Shown here: piece by piece, positions 1 to 7,444 of the stretch
Layout of the letters: the number at the start of each line of letters is the position of its first letter
Numbering within the stretch: position 1 is the stretch's first letter
Assembly (NCBI GenBank): GCA_017996845.1
Contig: JAGOGF010000116.1
Location: 1 to 7,931, forward strand
Direction of reading: 5' to 3'
DNA from: Butyrivibrio sp.
GTDB lineage: Bacteria; Bacillota_A; Clostridia; Lachnospirales; Lachnospiraceae
DNA: 7,931 bases
Position numbers and translations under genes: made by a program
Notes under the pieces: generated by a model
What the model was told of the DNA's origin: nothing
The model's input: only the letters and a program-made list of their open reading frames with translations
The model's database searches: none

Positions 1-1
1 A

Positions 2-760
2 TTTGAAATAATCGCAAATGATATTGTCCATGATATAAATGATATGCCATATGACGTGATTGTTGATATAAAAGAGCGTAATTCGGACTTATATGAGCAC
101 ACAGTCATGGTGACACTTTTATCAGTGCTTGTTGCAAGAAAGCTAAAGCTTGACGAAAAGCGAAAGTATAACATAGCGGTGGGATGTTTATTACATGACA
201 TCGGGCTGCGTTTTATTGTCACACGATATAAAAACAGGGATTTTTCCAATGCAAATCCTGCGGAGCTTTTTGAATATAAAAAGCATACCATTTTAGGATA
301 TTCGGCATTGGATGAGGAAAGCTGGATAGCGCCAATATCAATGAAGATGGTTTTATCACATCATGAAAATATGGCAGGCACAGGTTTTCCTATGAAGCAA
401 AAGAATAAAGAACTGGAATGCAGAATAATTCAGGCATGTGATGCGTTTGATTCGCTGATAAGCGGTATGGAGTGTAAGCGCATTTGTGTGCAGGAAGCCA
501 TAAATCAGATAAAGGAAAATGATGGCGGCAGATATGATAACAAAATTATTAAGTGCCTGCTATCATCAATAGCCAGATATCCTGTCGGTACAACAGTAAA
601 GACCAATGCTGAAGAAGAGGGAGTAGTAGTTTCCCAGACAGTAGATCCGGAGAATCCTATTATCATGATTTTTGGAAATGAAAATAATGGCAAATTGATG
701 CTTCACAACAGATTGAATCTCATGCTTGATAAAAACATTTCAATTCTTCAGGTAATTTAA
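2..760 (+). CDS. HD-GYP domain protein, 5'-truncated by the window edge
   Basis: HD-GYP proteins are metal-dependent phosphohydrolases that usually degrade cyclic di-GMP. A Met is available at 44, but the frame stays open upstream to base 2 and reads FEIIANDIVHDIND, and I see no ribosome binding site before 44. The true start is therefore probably outside the window and the N-terminal part is missing. Counting from the Met at 44, the likely metal ligands are His19, His51-Asp52 (LLHDIG), His81, His106-His107 (SHHE) and Asp133 (ACDAFD), a full set. The GYP signature is present as GTGFP (residues 112-116), and the Lys that usually follows HDIG is Leu here. A typical C-terminal segment (RYPVGTTV, then EEGVVVSQ) follows. 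All ligands are present, so activity is plausible, but the HDIGL and GFP changes make the exact substrate uncertain. It ends 18 nt before the next gene and is probably co-transcribed with it. Confidence 0.85.
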   Translation, partial: FEIIANDIVHDINDMPYDVIVDIKERNSDLYEHTVMVTLLSVLVARKLKLDEKRKYNIAVGCLLHDIGLRFIVTRYKNRDFSNANPAELFEYKKHTILGYSALDEESWIAPISMKMVLSHHENMAGTGFPMKQKNKELECRIIQACDAFDSLISGMECKRICVQEAINQIKENDGGRYDNKIIKCLLSSIARYPVGTTVKTNAEEEGVVVSQTVDPENPIIMIFGNENNGKLMLHNRLNLMLDKNISILQVI

Positions 761-778
761 AGAAAAGAGAAATAAGTA

Positions 779-1654
779 ATGCACCAATTCCTCAGAGCAA
801 TAGGATTTTCAGATATAACAAAGAAACAGTTAAACGAGGTAATTAACAATATAATTGATAAGCCGGAAAAACTAAAGGTAACAAAGGATTCCGAGGGCAA
901 TGAATTTGCCGAGCTGTCATGTGATGTGGCACCCAATATGGGAATTACAGTCAGAGGAATATACAATGACGATGATAGCTTTGACATAGATTATTACTAT
1001 CCGTATTTCACGGGAAGCGAAAAGACTACAAATGAGATAATAGATATCGAAAAGCACTCAGAGAAGGAATCATATGCAGGCGTATGTGATGACCCTAATC
1101 TCGGCGTAACACTTATATTTTATCTGCAGAATGTGTGTGATTATCTGTCAGAGAAGGCATACATAAACAGAGAGGTAAGGGCAAAGGGAGCAGTGCTCTC
1201 AGGACTATCAGTTGATGGCTGTATTTTGCTACCAATGAAACAAAAAAAGGCTAAAACATTAAATACAGTTGATTCAGACAAAAAAGATAGAAAGCAGCTG
1301 ATTGCAGAGGCCAGGGATGGCGATGAGGGCGCTATGGAAAGCCTCACAATGGAAGATATAGATTTATACTCATCCATTACGAGAAGAATTCAAAACGAGG
1401 ATATTCTTTCAATCGTAACAACATATTTCATGCCATATGGCATCGAAAGTGACCAGTACAGCGTGCTGGGAGATATTATTGAGTTCACAGAAGAAAAAAA
1501 TATCATTACAAATGAAAAAATATATTGCATAAAAGTGTCATGTAATGATATAATATTTAGCGTGTGTATAAACAAAAATGACCTCATCGGTGAGCCGATG
1601 GTTGGCAGACGTTTCAAAGGAAACATCTGGATGCAGGGTAGTATTTGTTTGTAA
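779..1654 (+). CDS. DUF3881 family protein, function unknown
   Basis: This 291-residue protein matches my memory of the DUF3881 family, which is typical of Lachnospiraceae and usually about 290 residues long; no function is known to me. The start MHQFLRAIGFS is the family-like N-terminus. The C-terminal half holds the recognisable part: a charged linker (KKDRKQ), then GDEGAMESLTMEDIDLYS around residues 181-198 and FMPYGIESDQYSVLGDI around residues 217-233. I see no signal peptide, membrane segment or catalytic motif, so it is probably cytoplasmic. The ribosome binding site is weak (a purine-rich AAAGAGAAATAAG stretch). The gene lies 18 nt after the HD-GYP gene and stops only 9 nt before tRNA-Arg. 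Isoleucine is often coded by ATA, unlike the sugar operon downstream. Confidence 0.8.
   Translation: MHQFLRAIGFSDITKKQLNEVINNIIDKPEKLKVTKDSEGNEFAELSCDVAPNMGITVRGIYNDDDSFDIDYYYPYFTGSEKTTNEIIDIEKHSEKESYAGVCDDPNLGVTLIFYLQNVCDYLSEKAYINREVRAKGAVLSGLSVDGCILLPMKQKKAKTLNTVDSDKKDRKQLIAEARDGDEGAMESLTMEDIDLYSSITRRIQNEDILSIVTTYFMPYGIESDQYSVLGDIIEFTEEKNIITNEKIYCIKVSCNDIIFSVCINKNDLIGEPMVGRRFKGNIWMQGSICL
1525..1554 (+). promoter_or_regulatory. Candidate sigma-A promoter for tRNA-Arg, inside the DUF3881 gene
   Basis: TTGCAT (1525-1530), an 18-nt spacer and a perfect TATAAT (1549-1554). A TG pair at 1546-1547 makes an extended -10. It lies about 110 nt upstream of the tRNA, within the coding region of the preceding gene. 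No other good promoter is visible in the 9 nt between the two genes. The match to consensus is seen; use by the tRNA is inferred. Confidence 0.5.
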
Positions 1655-1663
1655 TATACATTT

Positions 1664-1735
1664 GTTTTCATAGTTAAATGGATATAACAAGCGCCTCCTA
1701 AGCGCTAGTTGGGGGTTCGATTCCCCCTGAGAACA
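1664..1735 (+). tRNA. tRNA-Arg (anticodon CCT)
   Basis: The full cloverleaf can be folded by eye. The acceptor stem is GTTTTCA (1664-1670) with TGAGAAC (1728-1734), with one T-G wobble. The D stem is GTTA/TAAC (1673-1676 and 1685-1688) around a loop with GG. The anticodon stem is AGCGC/GCGCT (1690-1694 and 1702-1706) with loop CTCCTAA, giving anticodon CCT at 1697-1699, which reads AGG arginine codons. The T stem is GGGGG/CCCCC (1711-1715 and 1723-1727) with loop TTCGATT. The discriminator base is A1735. No CCA end is encoded, so it must be added after transcription. The 3' half of tRNA genes is a frequent integration site, and relic-like sequence follows. Confidence 0.96.
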
Positions 1736-1743
1736 GTTGTTTG

Positions 1744-1781
1744 AAGCAGTAATGATTAAGAAAATTCATTACTGCTTTTTT
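1744..1781 (+). terminator. Intrinsic terminator after tRNA-Arg
   Basis: A 12-bp perfect stem pairs 1744-1755 (AAGCAGTAATGA) with 1766-1777, around a 10-nt loop, and runs into a six-T tract (1776-1781). It starts 8 nt after the mature tRNA end, so it most likely ends the tRNA transcript and any read-through from the DUF3881 gene. Confidence 0.85.
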
Positions 1782-1819
1782 CATTTTTGGGTGGAAAAAT
1801 CTGTAAAATTGGTTTTCTT

Positions 1820-1894
1820 GTCTGAGAAATCAGACCTGAGAGATATAAAACGCTCAGATTAGATTTACAAAAAATCTAGTCTGGGCTTTTTTTT
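1820..1894 (+). promoter_or_regulatory. Attenuator-like leader: GNRA hairpin, competing stem and terminator
   Basis: Three elements follow each other. First, a 6-bp stem GTCTGA/TCAGAC (1820-1825 and 1830-1835) closes a GAAA tetraloop. Second, CTGAG (1836-1840) can pair with CTCAG (1853-1857). Third, the same CTCAG is the start of the 5' arm of a 14-bp terminator stem (1853-1866 with 1872-1885, loop ACAAA) followed by eight Ts (1887-1894). The second and third pairings exclude each other, which is the layout of a transcription attenuator. A strong RBS and start codon follow at 1908-1921. I do not recognise a known riboswitch consensus. The terminator is well supported; the regulatory reading is inference. 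Confidence 0.5.
1853..1894 (+). terminator. Strong intrinsic terminator in the leader upstream of the 28-codon ORF
   Basis: A 14-bp stem, including two T-G wobbles, has a 5-nt loop and is followed one base later by eight Ts. It lies 72 nt after the tRNA terminator with no complete gene between the two, so its position fits control of what lies downstream better than ending an upstream gene. Confidence 0.85.
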
Positions 1895-1918
1895 AGTCCA
1901 GGGAAAAGGAGGTCAAAC

Positions 1919-2005
1919 ATGAATATAGGTAGTGAGAAACAGAGAGACCATGATGAAAAAGTTGTGGAGATAGAAATGAAGGACGTTTTTGACGTCTGCT
2001 CTTGA
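1919..2005 (+). pseudogene. 28-codon ORF with strong RBS, probably a truncated gene start
   Basis: An AAAAGGAGG ribosome binding site (1904-1912 region) sits about 6 nt before the ATG, one of the best in the window. Translation begins MNIGSEKQRDHDEKVVEIEM and stops at TGA 2003-2005 after 28 codons. The peptide is highly charged and I do not recognise it. A strong translation start with its own attenuator-like leader suggests a once longer gene whose body has been lost, probably by deletion near 2005. It could instead be a real short peptide or a leader peptide. Confidence 0.4.
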
Positions 2006-2162
2006 CATGCCCGAAATCATGTCGTATATATATAGCAAGAGCTGGAATACTGATCCAGATAAGCATTGTTACAACAGACACAATTTCAAAATCAGAAATT
2101 GTTAATGCACAGGCAATGTACAGCAATACCATCGGAAATGAGATATAATATTGTTTTTTCAT
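1989..2162 (-). CDS. Possible small membrane protein or fragment, minus strand
   Basis: On the minus strand an ORF opens at 2162 with MKKQYYISFPMVLLYIACAL, has two hydrophobic stretches (about residues 7-22 and 27-45) and then a basic tail (YIRHDFGHVKSRRQKRPS). This is how a small two-helix membrane protein would look. The frame continues to a stop near 1893, but beyond about 1989 it runs antisense to the 28-codon ORF and its composition changes, so I give only the plausible part. No ribosome binding site is visible before 2162. It may be a fragment or a chance ORF in AT-rich DNA. Confidence 0.25.
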
Positions 2163-2184
2163 ATTTCAAAAAGAGAATAAAGAA

Positions 2185-2356
2185 ATGTCAGAAAAAAGAT
2201 GTTATACAGTTCAAGAGTTACAGGAAATCTTAGGAGTCAGCAGGTCTACTATTTATAATCGTTGCTGATGAAGTCGATTCGGAACTTCTGGCAAAAGTAT
2301 TGGCTAATCCAGAGATGTGGGCATTTCTCAATTCACTGGCGAAGACGATGAAGTAA
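2185..2356 (+). pseudogene. Broken excisionase-like helix-turn-helix gene
   Basis: From ATG 2185 the frame reads MSEKRCYTVQELQEILGVSR and on through STIYNR, then hits TGA at 2266-2268. This is the typical opening of small MerR/excisionase-type DNA-binding proteins carried by Clostridia mobile elements: a helix-turn-helix in which the recognition helix starts at SRSTIY. The wing and the rest of the protein are missing. From about 2258 a second frame reads VADEVDSELLAKVLANPEMW and ends at TAA 2354-2356, which looks like the C-terminal tail of a gene. The two pieces may come from one frameshifted or internally deleted gene or from two genes joined by deletion. The N-terminal part is clear; the origin of the tail is unknown. 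Confidence 0.55.
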
Positions 2357-2451
2357 TGAAAAACACGATTAAAATGCGGGATAAACACTGCTTCTAAAGA
2401 ACATAATATGATTATGGAATAGAGAGAAAAACAGAAGGGAACTGAATTCAT

Positions 2452-3204
2452 ATGTTTACGCATGAGATGATAAAATCCTTTAATCAGTTGGAGATGGATG
2501 TGTATAATTACATCATCAGCAATGAAGAGAAAGTAGTATATATGAAAGTACGCGAGCTGGCAGCGGCGGTTCATGTTTCAACAACGACGATCCTTCGCTT
2601 TTGTAAAAAGGTAGGATGCGAGGGATATTCTGAATTCCGTTTGAAATTAAAACAGGAAGTCAGCAGCAAGGAAAAGAAGAAAATCAATATGGATCTTACT
2701 GCGGTTAAAGATTTCTTTGAACGGGTGCAGACACAGGCATTTGCTGAGAATATCCAGGAAGCTGTGAAGTTACTTACAAAGGCATCGTCAATTATATTTG
2801 TAGGTGTGGGGAATTCTTCTTTTATAGGAAAGTATGGGGCAAGATATTTTAATAATGTAGGCTGGTTTTCATTTGCTATTGATGATCCGTTCACGCCAGT
2901 ATTTCGTGGAAAAGGTGAGAGAATAGCTACAATCGCATTGTCTGTATCAGGAGAGACGGAACAGACACTGATGTTGGCAGAAAAGTTGAAAAGAAGAGGG
3001 AGCAGCCTGATATCTATTACAAATAAGGCAAACTGTTCTTTGGCGAAGATGAGTGACTGCAATATAAATTATTATGTTTCAGAGTATAAATATAAACAAG
3101 ACGAAGATTATGATCTGACATCCCAGATGGCAGTCGTTTTTATTTTGGAATTAATCGGAAGAGAATTGAAGGGCGTCCATAACGATACAGATGATCTGTT
3201 TTAA
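2452..3204 (+). CDS. RpiR/MurR-family transcriptional regulator
   Basis: This 250-residue protein has the two-domain RpiR layout at normal length. The N-terminal helix-turn-helix covers about residues 1-75, with the HTH core at 34-57 (VRELAAAVHVSTTTILRFCK). The SIS sugar-phosphate-binding domain spans about 108-240, with the phosphate-loop-like GVGNSS (118-123) and SVSGETEQT (164-172). Family members bind phosphorylated sugars and activate or repress nearby sugar genes. The gene lies directly upstream of a beta-glucoside PTS operon in the same direction, so it is the likely local regulator, with the effector probably a phosphorylated disaccharide or glucose-6-phosphate (inference). The ribosome binding site GAAGGGA (2434-2440) sits 11 nt before the ATG, rather far. 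A terminator separates it from the PTS genes. Activator or repressor cannot be told from sequence. Confidence 0.92.
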   Translation: MFTHEMIKSFNQLEMDVYNYIISNEEKVVYMKVRELAAAVHVSTTTILRFCKKVGCEGYSEFRLKLKQEVSSKEKKKINMDLTAVKDFFERVQTQAFAENIQEAVKLLTKASSIIFVGVGNSSFIGKYGARYFNNVGWFSFAIDDPFTPVFRGKGERIATIALSVSGETEQTLMLAEKLKRRGSSLISITNKANCSLAKMSDCNINYYVSEYKYKQDEDYDLTSQMAVVFILELIGRELKGVHNDTDDLF

Positions 3205-3326
3205 AATGATATGGAAGACTTATTTCATTAAGGTTGTAGAATGTAATGGTACGAATAGTAACCAGACAAGTAACAAAAAAAACAGAATACACTAAAAAGT
3301 ATCATAATATACAAAAAAGGAAAAGG

Positions 3327-3372
3327 AAAACAGTGCATTTTACACAATAAAGTAGAATGCCCTGTTTTTTTT
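3327..3372 (+). terminator. Terminator between the regulator gene and the PTS operon
   Basis: AAAACAG-T-GCATTTTAC pairs with GTAGAATGC-C-CTGTTTT: about 16 bp with one T-C mismatch and an 8-nt loop (3344-3351), followed by an eight-T run (3365-3372). It lies about 120 nt after the regulator stop codon. The PTS promoter candidate lies downstream of it, so it insulates the operon from regulator transcription. If a promoter exists in 3205-3326 it would act as an attenuator instead. Confidence 0.88.
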
Positions 3373-3398
3373 ATGTAACAAATTCCGTCTATATGGAA

Positions 3399-3412
3399 CA
3401 GAAACCAGAAAC
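3399..3412 (+). repeat. Tandem CAGAAAC pair, possible operator
   Basis: Two perfect adjacent copies of CAGAAAC (3399-3405 and 3406-3412) lie 12 nt upstream of the -35 box of the PTS promoter candidate. The position suits an activator site for the RpiR-type protein, but RpiR operators vary and nothing confirms this. Confidence 0.25.
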
Positions 3413-3423
3413 AGGAAAAAGTA

Positions 3424-3452
3424 CTGACAAAACGAAAAATACTTGTTATACT
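3424..3452 (+). promoter_or_regulatory. Sigma-A promoter of the PTS/GH1 operon
   Basis: CTGACA (3424-3429), exactly 17 nt, then TATACT (3447-3452), each one base off consensus. A start near 3459 would leave a leader of about 40 nt that ends in a strong RBS, AAGGGAGGA (about 3482-3490), before the IIB start codon. It follows the regulator terminator and precedes IIB, so it most likely drives IIB, IIC, IIA and the glucosidase. Confidence 0.65.
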
Positions 3453-3497
3453 AGCACCATCAAAGCAAATGAGAAAAAAATAAGGGAGGAAACAATC

Positions 3498-3806
3498 ATG
3501 GTAATTCGATTATTTTGTGCAGCAGGAATGTCAACCAGTCTTCTCGTAAAGAAGATGGAAGAGGCAGCAAAGGAAAAAGGAAAAGATGTTGATATCGTAG
3601 CATATCCATTTACAGAGATGGAACGCGTGATTGAAGGCGTGGATGTAGCACTGCTCGGACCACAGGTAGGATATCAGCTTGCCAGAGCAAAAGAGATCTG
3701 TGATCCAAAAGGGGTTCCGGTAGATGTGATCCCAATGCAGGATTATGGAATGTGCAATGGAATGAATGTTTTGAAATTTGCATATAAGCTTGCGAAAAAT
3801 AAATAA
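3498..3806 (+). CDS. PTS lactose/cellobiose-family IIB component
   Basis: IIB is the cytoplasmic subunit that takes phosphate from IIA on a cysteine and passes it to the sugar carried by IIC. The 102-residue protein begins MVIRLFCAAGMSTSLL, with the phosphorylated Cys7 and the phosphate-binding loop CAAGMSTS right after the first beta-strand; this and the length are typical. Later family landmarks are DVALLGPQVGYQ (about 50-61) and VDVIPMQDYGMCNG. I chose ATG 3498 because AGGGAGGA sits at the right distance and the family starts just before the Cys loop. The frame is open further upstream to 3357, but that stretch overlaps the terminator and promoter and is not family-like. First gene of the PTS operon; the IIC gene follows after 55 nt. 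Confidence 0.95.
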   Translation: MVIRLFCAAGMSTSLLVKKMEEAAKEKGKDVDIVAYPFTEMERVIEGVDVALLGPQVGYQLARAKEICDPKGVPVDVIPMQDYGMCNGMNVLKFAYKLAKNK

Positions 3807-3861
3807 GAGAAAACAAAGATACACAATTTAAAGCAAAAAACAGAGCAAAGGGTAGTAGCAA

Positions 3862-5175
3862 ATGAAAGAGAAATTTAACGAAAAAGTAATCCCTGTAATC
3901 CTTAAGTTTATTAATACAAAGGCAATACAGTCAATAAAAAATGGTATGGTGACTTCCATGTCTCCTCTGATCATCGGATCAATCTTCCTGATCCTGTCAA
4001 ACTTTCCGGTAAAGGCAGTTGTCGATGTATTAGAGTCTACAGGAATCAAACCAGTATTAGATCAGGTATGTGGCGCAACATTCTCCATCAGTGCGTTGAT
4101 TGCAGTTATCGGTATCAGCTATAGCTATGCGAAACTGGAAAATCAGGAACCACTCAACTGTGGAATTATTTCACTGGCAACATTCTTGATTCTGATGCCT
4201 TCGTCCATAACAACAGAAGGTGGAGAAGTTGTTAGTGGAATTATTAATAAGACATGGACAGCAGGACAGGGAATGATTGGAGCAATCATTGTCGGATTGA
4301 TTGTACCGCCTATTTACTGTTGGTTCTTGAAGAAAAATATACGTATTAAAATGCCGGCCGGAGTTCCGGAAGGTGTAACAAATGCATTCTCAGCATTAAT
4401 CCCGGCATTCGTAATCCTGACAGGGGCTGCAGTAATTCACGGTATCTGTTCTATTGGATTCGACACAACAGGTATTGAAATTATTTACAAAGTTGTTCAG
4501 ACACCACTTCAGAAAATGACAGACTCCCTTGGTGGAGCAGTTCTGATGTGCTTTACAGGACCATTCCTGTGGTTCTTCGGAGTTCATGGTTCAACAGTAG
4601 TTGGTGGAATCATGACAGGACTATTACAGGCAAACAGCCTTGCAAATCAGGCTATTATTGACAGTGGTGTAGAACTTACAATAGCAAACGGAGGCCATAT
4701 TGTAACACAGCAGTTTTATGATCAGTTTATCAATATAACAGGTGCAGGTATCACAATCGGACTTGTAATGTATATGTTCTTCTTTGCAAAATCAAAACAG
4801 TTGAAAGCACTTGGTAAATTGGGAATTATTCCGGCATTATTTGGAATCAATGAGCCAATTCTGTTTGGTGCTCCAGTCGTTATGAATCCAATGCTTGCAA
4901 TTCCGTTTATTGGAATGCCTGTGATCGCATGTTTAATCCAGTATTTTGCACTGTATACAGGAATCTGCCCATTATATGGAGCAACACAGATCCCATGGAC
5001 TTGTCCACCGATTATCTCAGGATTCCTTTTAGCAGGATGGAAAAGTGCTTTACTTCAGTTAGTGATCCTTTGTGTTTCATTCTTCGTTTATCTGCCATTC
5101 ATTAAGAAGGTTGACAAGATGAATCTGGTTCAGGAGAAGAATCAGCCGGTAGAAGATGAGGATGAAGACTGGTAA
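3862..5175 (+). CDS. PTS lactose/cellobiose-family IIC permease
   Basis: IIC is the membrane channel that binds the disaccharide outside and presents it to IIB for phosphorylation. The 437 residues are the normal length, and the protein is hydrophobic with about ten membrane segments (for example 30-49, 72-90, 100-113, 136-155, 178-198, 225-250, 296-309, 343-365, 384-409). It carries the family hallmarks FGVHGSTVVGG (His242) and FGINEPILFG (Glu331). By comparison with the cellobiose-family IIC structure from Bacillus cereus these should be the sugar-site His and Glu. It begins MKEKFNEKVIPVILKF, a usual start, with AAAGGG 9 nt upstream. The C-terminus ends in an acidic tail, EDEDEDW, after the last helix. 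Substrate is probably cellobiose or another beta-glucoside, inferred from the GH1 enzyme in the same operon. Confidence 0.95.
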   Translation: MKEKFNEKVIPVILKFINTKAIQSIKNGMVTSMSPLIIGSIFLILSNFPVKAVVDVLESTGIKPVLDQVCGATFSISALIAVIGISYSYAKLENQEPLNCGIISLATFLILMPSSITTEGGEVVSGIINKTWTAGQGMIGAIIVGLIVPPIYCWFLKKNIRIKMPAGVPEGVTNAFSALIPAFVILTGAAVIHGICSIGFDTTGIEIIYKVVQTPLQKMTDSLGGAVLMCFTGPFLWFFGVHGSTVVGGIMTGLLQANSLANQAIIDSGVELTIANGGHIVTQQFYDQFINITGAGITIGLVMYMFFFAKSKQLKALGKLGIIPALFGINEPILFGAPVVMNPMLAIPFIGMPVIACLIQYFALYTGICPLYGATQIPWTCPPIISGFLLAGWKSALLQLVILCVSFFVYLPFIKKVDKMNLVQEKNQPVEDEDEDW

Positions 5176-5212
5176 AATCAGAATAAAAATAATAGCAGGA
5201 TAGGAGAAAAAA

Positions 5213-5530
5213 ATGAACGAAAAATTTGAATTGTCATGTTTTCAGATCATCACATATGTAGGTACAGCAAGAACACATTTTATCAATGCGATCCATTGTG
5301 CGAAAGAAGGAAAATATGATGAGGCAGCAGAGCTGATTAAACAAGGAGATGAAGCCTTTTCACTTGGACACAACGTTCATGCAGATCTTTTGGCAATGGA
5401 TGCAAATGGTGAAATTTCCAATGGATACATGCTTCTGATGCATGCAGAAGATCAGCTTATGAGTGCAGAAGCATTCCGCATTCTTGCAGATGAATTCATT
5501 ACACTGTATAAGAGAATTGATGAGAAATAA
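5213..5530 (+). CDS. PTS lactose/cellobiose-family IIA component
   Basis: IIA receives phosphate from HPr and passes it to IIB. The 105-residue protein is the standard length for this trimeric, all-helical family. The active-site His is expected at His77 in LLMHAEDQLMSA, equivalent to the family HAQDHLM motif; Asp80 matches the conserved metal-binding Asp. The second His of that motif is Gln81 here, and the Gln in the middle is Glu79. The N-terminal helix region (QIITYVGTARTHFINAIHCA) is typical. The ribosome binding site AGGAG is about 7 nt before the ATG, and the gene follows IIC after 37 nt. The order IIB-IIC-IIA with GH1 next makes it part of one transport system. No HPr or EI gene is present here, so the general PTS proteins must be supplied from elsewhere. 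Confidence 0.93.
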   Translation: MNEKFELSCFQIITYVGTARTHFINAIHCAKEGKYDEAAELIKQGDEAFSLGHNVHADLLAMDANGEISNGYMLLMHAEDQLMSAEAFRILADEFITLYKRIDEK

Positions 5531-5564
5531 TCATCAAGATGTAATTGAATATAGAAACAGAAAA

Positions 5565-5586
5565 GTTGGGGGCAAAAGCCCCCAAC
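5565..5586 (+). other. Intercistronic GC-rich hairpin between IIA and the glucosidase
   Basis: A perfect 9-bp stem, GTTGGGGGC with GCCCCCAAC, closes an AAAA loop. It is followed by GCTATTATAC, not a T tract, so it is unlikely to end transcription fully. Such hairpins between operon genes often protect upstream mRNA or mark a processing site. Here it could set different levels of the PTS and the hydrolase mRNAs (inference). Confidence 0.7.
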
Positions 5587-5607
5587 GCTATTATACAAAG
5601 TAATTAA

Positions 5608-7059
<1,452 letters not shown>

Positions 7060-7080
7060 TTAATTGAATGACTATTAAAA

Positions 7081-7128
7081 AAAGTGTCTATATCAAGGAA
7101 CGATAAAAGGTTCTGATATAGACACTTT
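7081..7128. terminator. Terminator-like inverted repeat between convergent genes
   Basis: A perfect 15-bp inverted repeat pairs 7081-7095 with 7114-7128. The inner loop can add a GAAC/GTTC stem (7098-7101 with 7110-7113) behind an AG bulge. Seven As precede the left arm (7077-7083), which give a T run on the minus strand, so it is a good terminator for the minus-strand gene. On the plus strand it ends in TTT only and would end the glucosidase operon more weakly. It lies 21 nt after the glucosidase stop. Confidence 0.8.
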
Positions 7129-7348
7129 GACTAACCGATACATCAAGCAAGTTTCCATCAAGATATAATCTTGCATATTCAAGAGGTTCATCAATGGCGA
7201 GTGGGTTTAATGCACAGTCTGATCCTGGTGTGGTTTTTAAGTCCTTTTCAGCTTCCCAACAGTCAATGCGGAGCATATAGCCAACAGAGGTGTAAACATC
7301 AATACTGTTGTGCTTGGGATTGTATTCTGCAAATATTGTTCTCATCAT
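7088..7348 (-). CDS. DUF6061-like small protein with a probably altered 3' end
   Basis: The minus-strand ORF begins MMRTIFAEYNPKHNSIDVYT and contains LAIDEPLEYARLYLDGN, which resembles small DUF6061-family proteins (about 80-100 residues) often carried by Clostridia mobile elements. The function is unknown. I chose the ATG at 7348-7346 because TAAGGAGA (7362-7355) lies 8 nt upstream; an earlier ATG at 7387 has no such site. The last 15 or so residues (SQSVYIRTFYRSLI) are coded by the terminator hairpin, and the stop codon (7090-7088) is inside its second arm. This suggests that the natural C-terminus was lost when the sequence was joined to the hairpin. The family match is from memory and is only moderate. 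Confidence 0.55.
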   Translation of the reverse strand: MMRTIFAEYNPKHNSIDVYTSVGYMLRIDCWEAEKDLKTTPGSDCALNPLAIDEPLEYARLYLDGNLLDVSVSQSVYIRTFYRSLI

Positions 7349-7444
7349 ATCAAATCTCCTTATCGTTAAATCAATCATTTGTTGCAAAAATCAGAAGCAT
7401 TTCAATCAGTTCACCATGTCACTTTTATTTTGTGTTATACTGTT

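Noticed and set aside
1820..1894. TPP riboswitch, suggested by the CTGAGA string
   Set aside because: No second conserved TPP half or P1 pairing is present; the string alone is not evidence.
2571..3062. Minus-strand 163-residue ORF within the RpiR-family gene
   Set aside because: It is antisense to a clear two-domain regulator and has no family-like motif.
3357..3497. Longer start for IIB, adding about 47 N-terminal residues
   Set aside because: The extension overlaps the terminator T run and the promoter, is not family-like, and a strong RBS stands just before ATG 3498.
3205..3497. Catabolite-control (cre) site for the operon
   Set aside because: No stretch here fits the cre consensus well; partial matches such as the one around 3425-3442 are out of register.
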